The notes beneath the pieces were generated by a model, which was given only the letters and a program-made list of their open reading frames with translations, searched no databases and was not told where the DNA came from. From assembly GCA_015680685.1 (NCBI GenBank), contig MNCI01026985.1, positions 296,993 to 360,992 on the forward strand: a DNA stretch of 64,000 nt. Reading direction: 5' to 3'. This document shows, piece by piece, positions 47,805-58,796 of this stretch (within the stretch, counting starts at the first letter, position 1; each line of letters starts with the position of its first letter). Source of the DNA: Gnetum montanum (taxonomy: Eukaryota; Streptophyta; Gnetopsida; Gnetales; Gnetaceae). The translations under genes and the position numbers were made by a program.

Positions 47805-50456
47805 ATGCCTTCATCTCATAAGAGCAACTCACCACCTAAGGATCATACACGAGACAGTCGGCAACATAAAACACATAACCAAAATTAGCCAAGTCCTAAA
47901 CAATACAAGATAGTTTATACTCATCCCGATGAGTATATTCCAGAATTCACCTTTATCCTCCATCAAGACAAACAGCTGCAATGGAGAGATTTGCAAGGTA
48001 ACATCATGTTTCCCCCAGATCGATCAGTTCCTAACATGCTCTTCTATGCCTTGGCACAGATTAGCATGCAAGAACTATTTGCTGAATACGTTGCTAAAGA
48101 CTTTGAGATGAGGGATTATTATCCCACAGATGCCCAACGTATGAGGGACTCAAGGCAGGAGAGTCAACATACTTTTTCGAAGGGTAAAGCCACGCACGTC
48201 CTCAACAAAATAGGAGATGAGAAACCCCTTATCACGGGTTCTCTAACAAATGATGTTCCCCCTCCTAATGATGATGAGGAGGTTAGGTATCAGAACCTAT
48301 GATCAACGATACATATCCCTGGTTCTGATACCCGTGAACACTAGCTGTTCACAGAAGGAACAACCACTCATGCTAAGGATGAGCACTTAGATCGTCACCA
48401 CGATCGGGGCTGTAGCGGCTGAAGAGAAGGTAAGAAACATCATCATGACGATGGTTCCCCTTCTTCTTCCCCTTCTTCACATCACTCACCCTCTCCTTCC
48501 ACATCTGGGTGTAGCCATCATGAACACAACGAAGAGAATAAAGGTAGAAATAACGAGAGACCTCGATGGGAAAGTCAAGAGAGAGGACAAGGGCAAGGAC
48601 GTAGGGAGAGTAGGGAACAACGCAGACATCACAGGATTCATGAAAGAGATGATCATGATGAGCCCCTACTCACAACCCGAAGTATGCTTGACATAACCGA
48701 GGCAGTTAGGATTCCCACAAGGCATTTAAAAGATAGTCGGATCAAATGTTTAGACATGAACAATATCCCATGATTTGAAGGGGGATACAATGCTGATCCA
48801 CAAAATCATTTACAGGCATTCCATGATGCTTGTGCCTTTTAGAATATAGAAAATGAGTGGCAAAAACTTAAGTTGTTCCCAAGGATACTCACCAAGGAAG
48901 CAAAGAGTTGGTACTGGTCCTTAGAACTGGAAACCATCAGGAGGTGGAGTACGATGCTAAAACTGTTCAACGATAAGTATCAGACGTACTCTAGAGTGTC
49001 TAATTTACGTAAGCATATTCAAGGATGGAAACAAGGTCATCATGAACCCTTGGATGCTGCCATGACCCACTACTACACATTGTTACATCGTTGCCTGGGC
49101 CATGGGTACACTCAGTGGGATCAACTTCGCCACATCGTGGATGGGCTAAGGCATGAAACTAGAAGAACCCTTGGAACTTATGCCCAAGGGAGACTCTCAC
49201 AACTTAGAGCCCATGAAGTTCATAGCTTGTTGGAGCAAGTAGCAAAAGAATAAGGTGAGCTATGAAAAATGGAAAGTGCAGAAGAGTACAACTGTGATCC
49301 CTCCCTTTGAAAAAAGGGAGTGAAATTTTGTGATGAAGAGGATGAGTCACCAATCAAAGAGTTGATGAACAGAAAGACCTTACCACTTCAAAAGCTCATG
49401 ACAAAAATAGCGGCTAAGGTAGACGACGTATGGAGTTCCTTAGACTCTAAAATTGAAACTGTCTTAAAAATTGTAGAAGAGTCTAAGGTAGAACAAAGTA
49501 GTGACAAAGGTAAGAAAAAGTGGAGAGATTTAGGCCCTGCACATAACAAGGGTAAGGGAAAAATCACTAACTCTGATGTGGCTGTGGACTCAGACACATA
49601 CGATGACGGTGGATGTGAGATCTGCCACTATGACCATTCTAAGGGATGTTGCCCCATCATCTCACATCTACAGGAGTCTAGGTTGTATGCGCTTAATCCA
49701 AGACTCAACCAACGGCAAACACCCAGAAGGCTACCTTATCCACAAGGTAACCCAAGGCAGTTCCACCAACCCTTAACATATTATCCAAGTGGAACTCCAC
49801 CACAGCCCGTCGGATAGCATCAACAGTGGCAATACCCACAGTCATGGGGGATTCCATCATCGAAACATCAGTACCCTTACCGGTAGCCTAACCCTTATGG
49901 ATATTATGTGCAGTAGTCGATTTATCCAAGTGACTCTATGAGTCACTCAACCCCCAACCGTCACTACCAATTTCGGGAGTACTTCAGAAAGACTTCTTCT
50001 CCTCCAAGAGACACTCCATACCCACACCATCCTCCTAATCCATCTGCACCTCTTCCACCAGTAGTAGTTCCCACAACACCTCCTGCTCCAACAATGCAAG
50101 GGAAACTTCCTCCTCAACCGCAGCAACATCACGCTGTGAGAGCTGTAAATATTCAACTCGCTGCTGGTTCTGATAACTATAAAAAAAGAAGACCTTTCTT
50201 CAAAACCAAAAGCCCAGACAAACTCTCACAACAACAAGTGGTTGAGCCCATGTACACTCCTCCACCATCTAACACTTTGGAGCACCCTTCAGTCCAACAG
50301 AGCTTAACGCATAAGGTTATGTTAACGCATACCGTAACCAACTGGTTCAAGGTAGACCACCTTCCCAAGAAATTAACTGACCCTGGGAGTCCCTTAATCT
50401 ATTTACAAATCACTAAAAATAAACCACATAGGGCTCTTCTTGACTCAGGTTCTTGA
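47805..50456 (+). pseudogene. gag: gamma-R gag with a protease stub, nearly intact
   Basis: Starts MPSSHKSNSPP. Parts in order: N-terminal domain with EYIPEFTFILHQDKQLQW and EYVAKDFEMRDYYP (47900-48125); Ser/His/Arg-rich linker (48440-48660); gag domain with LKLFPRILTKEAKSWYW and RWSTMLKLFNDKYQTYS (48720-49250); charged coiled segment; zinc-knuckle-like CEICHYDHSKGCC (49612-49650); Gln/Pro-rich tail; then RALLDSGS, the start of protease, and a stop (50454-50456) created at the deletion junction. About seven other stops and a frameshift near 48300-48440 disable it. Gag forms the particle; the retained ends suit a non-autonomous rider. Confidence 0.85.
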
Positions 50457-52211
50457 TTCATGGGGGAGATGGCCACCTATGCTGATCATATGGGGCCCTT
50501 AGTTCTTTTTCTATTTTTTTTACATGTTTTTGTTTTACAACATTTTTTTCTTACACATTTTTGTTTTACAAATTTCTTTAACTTTTCTAGTTTTTGTTTT
50601 ACAACATCGTTATACTTTTTTCATTTTGTGTGTNTGGTCTCTTTCAGCTTGGAAATGTACAGTTCCCTTCTAATAAGAACTTAAACAAATCGATGACTGG
50701 GTATTTCTCAAACTAAGGAAGGACTCAAGGATTGCAAAGGGTGTGACTTCAAGGGAACTTGATGCTTTTGTGTTGGCTGTTCTCCTGGGTGCTTGGATGT
50801 TTTCTTTTTGAGTTTTCTTGTTGTTCCAATGTTACCCAACTATCGAAAGCTGAGACAATAAAAATAAAAAGTCTTTGCATGGTGTGGTTCTCACGCATAA
50901 AAACACAAAACACAAAAAAAAAATGAGAATTCAAAGCACACCGCTTAGACGAAATAAAACTTGGGCTACAAGTACTGGTTATGGAACTAAAAATGTTCCC
51001 TCTACCTAAGGCCCTTCTTTCTTCCCATTCTCTCCTTTGTTTCATCGGAATGGTGGTAACTCTTGGGAAAGGAATTCTTGTTATCCAAGTGGATGGTTTA
51101 GCTGAATGCATTAATGCAAAGTCACTGGATGTGGTTGGTTTGAGGCCGAACTTGGAATGGGATTTGCCAAGTCACATTAATCATGACCTACACAAGGGGT
51201 TGTACACCACCTTGTCCTTGGGATTCCATTCCACTTTCTTCTCTCCATCCTTCTCTCCATTATCCACCTCATTGCCAATTGTATCATTAATATATATATT
51301 TTGGTTCATGCATTGTTTTCTTTTTGGTAAATTCTTGCGGTCAAGACTTCAACTCTTATTCCAAATGACATTCCCAAAGCCTACGGACTCTTTGAATGTG
51401 GGTTTGTCAGGGCACTAAGGGCATGAGCCTGCTTTGGGGAGGACCCACTGACATTCCTATTTGGAGCATCCGTTAACTTCTTTTCCCTAACATTTTTGCA
51501 ATTAATTTTATTTTTTTCATTACCATCTTGACATCCATTTCATTGATGCTATAGTTGTCCCTTTTTATCTATTTTTCTTACTTCTTTTCCTTCTCAATTC
51601 TAACGCTACCGGAGGTTTGCGATTAGTCATGGGGGTACGGGGCCCGATTTTTTCGATTTTCTCCTATCCTTGAAATTTTTGATTTTCTTACTAACCCCTA
51701 CAACTTCGGTAGTCATCATTAATATATCCCCAGATCCGTATTAGCCAGACCACAACCTAGCCAATGAACTTACACCGAAGCAAGGTATCAATTACATGAT
51801 GATTCATTTACCATTGCTAATATAAGATTGTGTTGTGTGTGCAGATGGCGATCATACAACAATGGATTGGATCTGGAGCAAACACTTGGAATGGAACAAT
51901 GCTGAAAGCAGCTGTGCAAGGAGCAAGATCAATGAAGCGCTTACTGACGGACAACGGAAGGCGCAATCTTGGTGTTGGCAGTAGCAACATTTCTTTCTCT
52001 TTCTCTCTTTCTTCTCAGTTGCCAACAAAGGCCTGATGTCATTGTAATAAGGTGTTCACCCTTGTTGTCATGAACACCAATTTTGTCAAGTCTTGTAATG
52101 ATGATCCATTCACATGTCATCCCATTAGTTCCATTCACCTCAATAATTACATACCTTCCCGATATTATTGTAAGGAACTTAAGGACGAGTTTTCATTCAG
52201 TCATGGGGGTA
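50457..52211 (+). other. gamma-R 3' non-coding region
   Basis: Matches gamma-L 1-1002 and, in blocks, the 3' regions of alpha and beta (TTTGCATGGTGTGGTTCTCA 50871-50892, TTTGGGGAGGACCCA 51434). It holds two copies of the purine tract context AGTCATGGGGGTA, at about 51627 and 52199; only the second precedes an LTR. gamma-L has both too (about 430 and 991). The assembled base at 50634 is N. Confidence 0.75.
51813..52036 (+). other. Splice-acceptor-like module and 63-codon ORF in gamma-R
   Basis: A branch-like TGCTAATATAAG and a T/G-rich run lead to TGTGTGCAG (AG 51843-51844), directly followed by ATG at 51845. The ORF begins MAIIQQWIGSGANTWNG and ends at 52036. It is partly kept in gamma-L (MKIIHQWIG). 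The product is unknown; low conservation and length make function doubtful. The donor is not identified. Confidence 0.4.
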
Positions 52212-53091
52212 TGATGAGACATGATTCGCATGAGCCGCAATATCGTGTCGTCTCCTGCGATGTTGCATACGCAATATCGCGGTGTACCGCCAAATCTATA
52301 AATAAGAGGCGGCACTCCCCTTATTTTCCATCCTTGGCTAAAAGTAGAAAAACTCTGGCAGATTGATCACTCCAGAGATAGAATATTTTCCATGTCCCCG
52401 CAGTAGGAGTCCCCAAGTGAACGGATCTTTATTCGAGCAACATTGTACCTGAACGCAAGTTGTGTACAGCAATAAAGACGAGCTTTGTGGATAAACCTTG
52501 CAGTGCATGGAATAGGATTTTATTACTTGTTATTTATTACCTGTTATTTCCTACCTGTTATTTATTACCCTACAGTAGCGCAGCATGAGTACGACTTGAT
52601 TACGAGCATTTACGGATGTGTACGGCTAATCAAGGAATCGGCTGCTCATCGCGATTAGATTCTCTCAACCCTTTCCTCCTAGTTAAGTGCCTCAGTATGA
52701 CCACTTCAAGCACGTTTGTTACGCGTGGTGATCCTAGTAACGATTAGCGTTTGATAGCCGCGGTTGCATAGTTTAGGGTGTGTACGGTAAGTGGGAACAG
52801 ATGCTGACGCTAGTTAATTTAGACTTAGTCATTAGTTAGAGTTAGTTAGTTTCTCAACCCTTCACCTCAATAGCATAGGAGAAAAACACATAAAAAGATA
52901 TAAAAATCATATACCTCGGACTTACTTAACCATACACCGTGACAAACACAAGTAAGTCTCAGAAGACAACGAATGATTAACCCCAAGTGTTTCATGGGGT
53001 GTGTAGGCATTTAGTTTGCGGAGTTCGACCGGATCGCGTGTGCTACGCTCGTTTCATATGGTTGAGTGTAGGGGTACCTCGCCACTCATCA
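52212..53091 (+). repeat. gamma-R 3' LTR (880 bp)
   Basis: Follows the polypurine context TCATGGGGGTA. TGATGAG to CTCATCA, TATAAATA at 52297-52304. Same length as its partner, so no indels net; differences are mostly transitions. Confidence 0.95.
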
Positions 53092-53096
53092 TATAG

Positions 53097-53524
53097 AAAA
53101 CTAGACAAGAAAACCCCTAGGAAACCTTCCTCAAGGTCCACTTGAAGATCTTCTATTGTTTTCCATCCTTTCTTTCCTCCTTTTGCTTTTTCATGAATTA
53201 GAACAACTAATTTTAAAAGTTTCCCCTATTTTACGAGTCATGTTTGACCTTCCCAAGACATCTTTGTGTCGATCTAGCTCTTGGGAAAGGCATATACTAT
53301 TTTTAAAATAAATCTCCTCTAGGCCCAAGACATCTTAGCTAAGACATCTCTTTGAGAAGTCTCACATTTAGCCGAGATGTCTTCTTTGACTTCAAGATGT
53401 CTCCTGTCACCTCCAGGTCTCAACTAAGACATCTCTTAGCATTTCAAGACGTCTTCTTCAAGCCTGAAACTTGCAAAACATACATGTAGGGTAATACAAA
53501 GGGATCAGAAGAGATGTCCCTACA
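53097..53524 (-). repeat. X-C 5' LTR, piece two (U3 side)
   Basis: Continues the X LTR after gamma-R and ends ATGTCCCTACA. It aligns with X-A 10520-10929 and carries the AAGACATCT/AAGACGTCT array (53240-53460). Confidence 0.85.
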
Positions 53525-54468
53525 CCAGGTATGGCACTTGTTCCCAAGACAAATTACAACATGAGCATTGCACCTATTCCCAAGAGGGCTCACATTGCAT
53601 CTGTATTTATTATTATTTTGTTCTTTATAATTCTAAAATCCATAAGAATTATAAAACATAAAATTATAAATATTTTCTCTATCTTTCACCATGACAACAT
53701 GGGTTTTTGTTTGTATTATATGTATCATAATATCTTTTATATTTCCTAAATGCAACAATACATGAGTGTTCTTGGCAATCCACTCAACATCATTTTCAAA
53801 GGTTAGAACCAAATTGCACTATGATTTTTATGATAAATCCCATTGGTCAAAAATCAATGGGACCCCTATTGAAGGTAAAAGAGGTTGTTAATTTAGTAAG
53901 TATAAAAAACTCATACAAGAATTCTAAACTCAAAATATCCAAAAGGTAAAAAGTAAAAGAGGTTGTTGGTTTAGTAGATATAGGAAATGTTATACAAGTT
54001 ATATCCAGCATCTATAACAAAGATTTAAATAAAAAGACGAGGTCTAAAGGGAGTGGTGGTCGTTACTTTCTTTGACAAAAGATGCAGTGTTAAGGTCAAA
54101 CATTGTGGTCGTCGTTACTTTGCAATAGGATTCGGTCTTTTTTACGTAAATGAAGGGGTTCAATAATACCCATGAAATTCGAGCGTATCTTGAGAGGTAT
54201 TTGAATTGGATGCAAAGATGGTTATCTTGTCCAAGGGTAATAACGGCGAACAAGATCGGTCAATGTTTGGACTGCTTTTGTCTTCATGACAAGCTTGAGA
54301 TTAAGGTTGATGTTGAGGGTGATATGGACGAAAAGTTTTCCAAATGAGTGCCGTGGACGACTAGCAGTCCAGAATAGAGAGAACTTTTCCAAGACTTGGA
54401 TGCACTGCAACCATGTTGCCGTGGATGACCAGAACTATCAGGTCTAGGTAGGGTACAGCCGTTTATGA

Positions 54469-54526
54469 AAGTCTTTGCAGTCGATATCACAGAATTTAAG
54501 TCTTTGCAGTCGTTATCACAGAATTT
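54469..54526. repeat. Tandem duplication, 29-bp unit
   Basis: Two adjacent copies, 54469-54497 and 54498-54526, differ at one base (GTCGATATC versus GTCGTTATC). Confidence 0.95.
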
Positions 54527-55458
54527 AAGGTGATTGTGAGTGACATTACATATTCTAATCTCAACTTAAATGACCGTTCATACTGTTAAGTTCATACAGT
54601 TAATTTCATACGCTGTCCTGTATCAATACCTTTCATAATAAAATTCTCCCAGTTTCCAAGGAGTACCAAGAAATAAGCATCTCTACTAAAAATATATATG
54701 AAGTAAACGTTCAAAGTCTTTTCTTCTCGGTCTTCACTGGCCTGCAAAAATATGTTAACATGGATTCGCCTTTCATTTTCGGAGAGGTAAAGAGAGACCG
54801 GTAATTTCTTTTAAAAGATTAGATATTCGCAATCGCAAGTCTTAAACAGCGTCTCATTTATTGGTTGAGACATCAGAATCGGAAGAGAGGAAAATCCAAT
54901 GCCAAACCCACTTCCTGTACCTTCTCCATTGGCTCCAGGATTTCACCCACGGTTCATGACGTGTAAATCGACTGCAACACCATAATCACACATGTTTCTG
55001 CAATTCCAGATTTTCATTCAAGATTCCTTTACACGAAGTATATAGAAATGCATTTGAAAACAGGAATTGGTTTCAATATTATTCCATAATCAATGGAAGT
55101 GTAGCCATATAAGAAAACTAATTTTGATGGAAAGTTACAGCTTTGTTTATTTGCAGTTTCAACGAATCATTTTAATAGTTGTTTTTAAATTTAATGATAG
55201 AAAATGAAAAAAATAATTTTGGAATTTACTGAAAAAATAAAACACAAACTTATGATACACTAACTAATAATAAATATTCTTTAATTTATTATATTAATTT
55301 TATTTTATTTATTATTTAATTCCATTTTGTTGAAATGAGATTAGGATGAAAATACAAAATTTCAAAAAAGCACCATGAATTTCAAAAAAATTTACCATAT
55401 GTAAGGTAAAATATCTCACCAGCTAAAATCAAATTTCATTACCTAGTCGACATTGTCT

Positions 55459-55645
55459 ACATCTGCGTACATATATTTTCAGCAGCTGTTGCACTTGCAC
55501 GCAATATGCATGTGACCTTGAAAAAAAAAACAAAAGAAAAAGAACATATTCAATTAGGCCGGGTCTGGATCCTGGTTATCATGAGAAGAATGACGAAGTA
55601 GGATTGGAACACTTTTTTCCAAATGCAGTGAATGACATGAGATTT
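55459..55645 (-). pseudogene. Relic of a second RLP gene: C-terminal tail and 3' UTR
   Basis: The segment is similar to 58722-58910, the end and 3' flank of the intact receptor gene. On the minus strand it reads MSFTAFGKKC as in the intact gene, then after a small deletion and frame change YFVILLMITRIQ, parallel to FYILFMLAKIQ, followed by a stop. ACATATATTTTCAGCAGCTGTTG (quoted only in part: TATTTTCAGCAGCTG) in the 3' flank also matches 58731-58748. The upstream LRR part is not found. It shows an old local duplication of the receptor gene. Confidence 0.75.
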
Positions 55646-57250
55646 CTGTATGGAATTGGAATATTGATTGCTTTGGTTGCTTGCTTCAAGAGGTGTGTGT
55701 TGGAGCAAGGAAATATATATAGAATTTGTTGCCAAAATTTTTCCATGTGATTGTAGTAGAGTAGTAAGGACTCAGGAGCCATAGCTTCACAGAGTTTCCA
55801 TAATTAATTAATTAGTGATTTCCATGAATACAGTGATTCACAGAATTTCCACACCGTTTCCAGAAGAACCAACAGCAAAGCAAAGCAAACCATGCACCTC
55901 TCAAAGAGTCTCCCCGTCTTAACACAATTCAGCCAGCGTTCTACTGCACCTCGAAGCTAAGAGATTTGTACTTGAGTTTTTACTTTGCTGTGTTTTAATT
56001 TTGTTTAGTATGGAAATAATTAACATAGAACTTTCCACATTCTTAACCAGTAAGATGCAATACCCAATGAAAAATAATTCCACCAACGGCATCGCAAAGG
56101 GGAGGGCTGTATAAAAGGGTCCTTACCAATTATGCTTTTCTTCCCTTCCTTGACAAATTATATCAATTATCAAGTTAGTTGTGCATTAATAATTATTTTT
56201 ATTGAAAAAGATTTCTAAGACTCTAATTTACATCACACTAGCATGACTCTCATTCAAGGTCTATGCAATGGTCCAAAGGATTTCTTTTTCCCTTCCTTTT
56301 CTTTCATGTGTCAGTTTGCATCAATCAAACATGGAGTTTGAAGGAAGAGGCTTTCTTAAAAACTGAGAATGGAACAAGAGGACAAAATGGTCCAGTCCCT
56401 TCTAGTGGATTTTTAAAGTAAGAAGATTTATGATTGAATGTTTATTCAGGGCCTTTCAAAAAGCAGTTATCATGACATAGTGGGGAAAACTGAATGCTAC
56501 ATCTGAAGCTCTGTAACCAAGCCTGTGTTGTAAAAATGTGGCACTGGTGAGATCAGGTTTCATATCTGGAAGGGTAATACAAATGGTAAGGGGAAAAAAA
56601 GATGAAGAAAATTCACAATTGAATGAAATGCTGCATCTGCATTCTCTGTAGTTTCAATGTCCAAAATATAGGTTCCCTGAACTCTAAGGTGTCCACTGTA
56701 AATCAGCTATCATCAAGTTATGCTTATGAAGACTACATTCATAGTAGATGATGCTAAATTAATTCTTTCCATGGATGACTGATTGTTAAGATCCAAAATT
56801 AATTTCATTGTATTTTAAATCTTATTTTATTAATCTATTTTCTTTTTATTTATTAAAAAATAATCTATAAAAACCTCAAATTTTCAAACGTGTAGGTTAA
56901 CTGAAAAGAAAATATCAACACGGCTCTATGCAAATGAGGCAAAGGATGTCCATGTTTATATGTTGAGCCTTCAATGGATATTTTAACAGTTTTTTTATTG
57001 TTGAAATCAGGGATTGCTTAAGTGGAGAAATATTGTTACAGAAAAAAATCAAGATAATTAAGAATTTAAATGAATTTCTTTAATCATCCCTTCATCTAAG
57101 AAATGTTCCCATAAAAATTCCATATACTCTTATAATGAAAAAAGCATTCAATGGATTAAAGTAGCTAGGCACAGTCATTTTAGAACATCTGGCAAGGAAG
57201 ATGATGGAGACAACTTATCCAAAATAAGCTTACGTTACATTTGATATGAC

Positions 57251-57290
57251 ATACGACATTCCAAGTAGACGTATGACATTCCAAGTAGAC
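57251..57290. repeat. Tandem duplication, 20-bp unit
   Basis: Two adjacent copies of GACATTCCAAGTAGAC with four variable leading bases (ATAC, then GTAT). Confidence 0.95.
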
Positions 57291-58796
57291 AGGAAAAATG
57301 GCTCATCTACTTCTTTATGCCTTGACATTTTAACAATTTCATCAAAAATTTTGATGTTAGAATCAAATACCATCATTTGTTTCTAACACTAATATATTAG
57401 TGGCAAACATTTTGCCTTGTTCTGTTTTCAACAAACAAAAACAGGCAGTGTTGGTTGAAAGCTAAGGAAGTTTTATGTATCTATAAAGCTATTTGTTTGT
57501 ATAAAAGATCTTTAAAACTTATGGATGTTTACAATAATCTTGTAATGCAATTTACAAGGATTATTAAATACTAATCAGGTACTTGATTTAAAAGGTGCAA
57601 AACTCCTCTTTTGTAACCCTGAATTGAAAGCCAAGAAGCATAATAAATCGAATAGAAAATTCCAAAGAGAATGCTTAAAACATCATTAGAAGAAATACTT
57701 TTAAACTTTAATATCATAAGAACATAGATTTGATTTTCATCATCCAGTCAGTGCACTATACTAGATTAGGTTATAAGGTTGAAATTGCTATACAAGATAT
57801 ATGTCCTGTTATAACGTACAAGGTATTTATGTAGAAAATTTTTGTATCCACTGATATTACAGTGTGCCACAGATATACTTGGAAATGAAAAACCTATGAA
57901 TATTGGCAAACAGCAGAACAGAAAAGGTCATCAAAACTCACAAGGGATTGTCGGATGAATGAAAAGTTAACCTCTTTCAATTATTGAAGTGGCTGCATCT
58001 AGGCTTAAAGCCTTGAACTTAGATAAAATGAGATAACCTATTGAATGAAATGTTAGATAGGATGAGATAACTTGTATAAGGAGGAAAAAAGCTTTAAGTA
58101 AACCATACAATTTGTTCCTGAACAAAATCATTCATGGCTTTTTGAACTTATCATGCTGGAAGGAATGAATCCATAAACTCTTTAGATGCCAACTCTAACA
58201 AAAATGTTATCTGATAATTCCAAAATCTTTCAAAAACCAAGGTAGGCAACAAATTAAAGAAACGTCCCTTCCATATTGCATGAGTTAAAAACACGACTTC
58301 TAATTTCATGAGTTAAAATGGACAACAAAGCACAACAATATAAGATATTATATTTAAATATTATTATAATCATTTTAACCTTTATCTTAACTGAGATCTG
58401 GCATGGTTTTATAGTCATTTGAAGTTGGAGCTGCCCATCCTTCTTTAGTATGTTTAAATATCATTCATGAAATTAAAATTACTAGGCTTTTATTTACAAG
58501 GCAATACACAGATTCCACAGAATATGTATACAGTATGTCTTGAAATTAAAATAAATCTGAGAGACCAACATTCCAGGTCTTGAACTAACATGTCAAAATC
58601 AATATTTAAAAGCATTTCATAATATTGTAAATATCTTCTTACTACATACTGTTGGCACAAAAATATCTGAAGAAGGGAAAACAGGACTTCTTATTAAGAA
58701 ATCTAGACAACATGGTCTTAATCTGCATACATATATTTTCAGCAACTGTTGTACAATACATATATCTAATTTTCAGAAGGAAAGGAAAATACTGAA

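Larger units (their letters stand above)
46785..53091 (+). mobile_element. gamma-R: gag-only internally deleted element with intact ends
   Basis: Both LTRs are 880 bp (46785-47664 and 52212-53091) and are flanked by a perfect 5-bp duplication, TATAG (46780-46784, 53092-53096). Inside: primer site, gag, the first residues of protease to RALLDSGS, then a direct jump at about 50453 to the sequence that follows integrase in other elements (GGGGGAGATGGCC). RT, RNase H and integrase are absent. At 6.3 kb it is a deletion derivative that could only have moved with enzymes supplied by another element, unless the deletion came after insertion. Confidence 0.93.
34300..53524 (-). mobile_element. X-C: pol-less LTR element, split by three insertions
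   Basis: Pieces: 34300-34335 and 44243-44565 (3' LTR, its left part missing), interior 44566-46298, 5' LTR 46299-46784 plus 53097-53524. Reading on the minus strand: 5' LTR, tRNA-Met-type primer site, a 1733-bp interior, a purine tract, 3' LTR. Insertions are beta2 (with beta1) and beta3 in the 3' LTR and gamma-R in the 5' LTR. The interior shows no protease, RT or integrase, so it is a non-autonomous element. CCAGG at 53525-53529 is the candidate target duplication. Confidence 0.75.
53525..58796. other. Low-copy AT-rich DNA, 3' side of the receptor gene
   Basis: No LTR-element words recur here. No complete gene is visible. An ORF of 65 codons at 54150-54347 is open in a region with a locally higher G+C, but a 62-codon frame overlaps it on the other strand and I recognise neither. 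Small tandem duplications (54469-54526, 57251-57290) and an RLP relic (55459-55645) are listed separately. A minus-strand AATAAA (58489-58494) lies about 300 bases after the receptor stop and could serve as its poly-A signal. Confidence 0.6.

Noticed and set aside
49947-50368. Two minus-strand ORFs opposite gamma-R gag
   Set aside because: Antisense shadows of the Pro/Gln-rich gag tail.
54150-54347. 65-codon ORF as a small gene
   Set aside because: Overlapped by a similar frame on the other strand, no recognised domain or promoter.
55620-55740. Plus-strand hydrophobic reading (GIGILIALVACFKR) as a receptor fragment
   Set aside because: Opposite strand to the RLP relic, short, and without any LRR or kinase words next to it.
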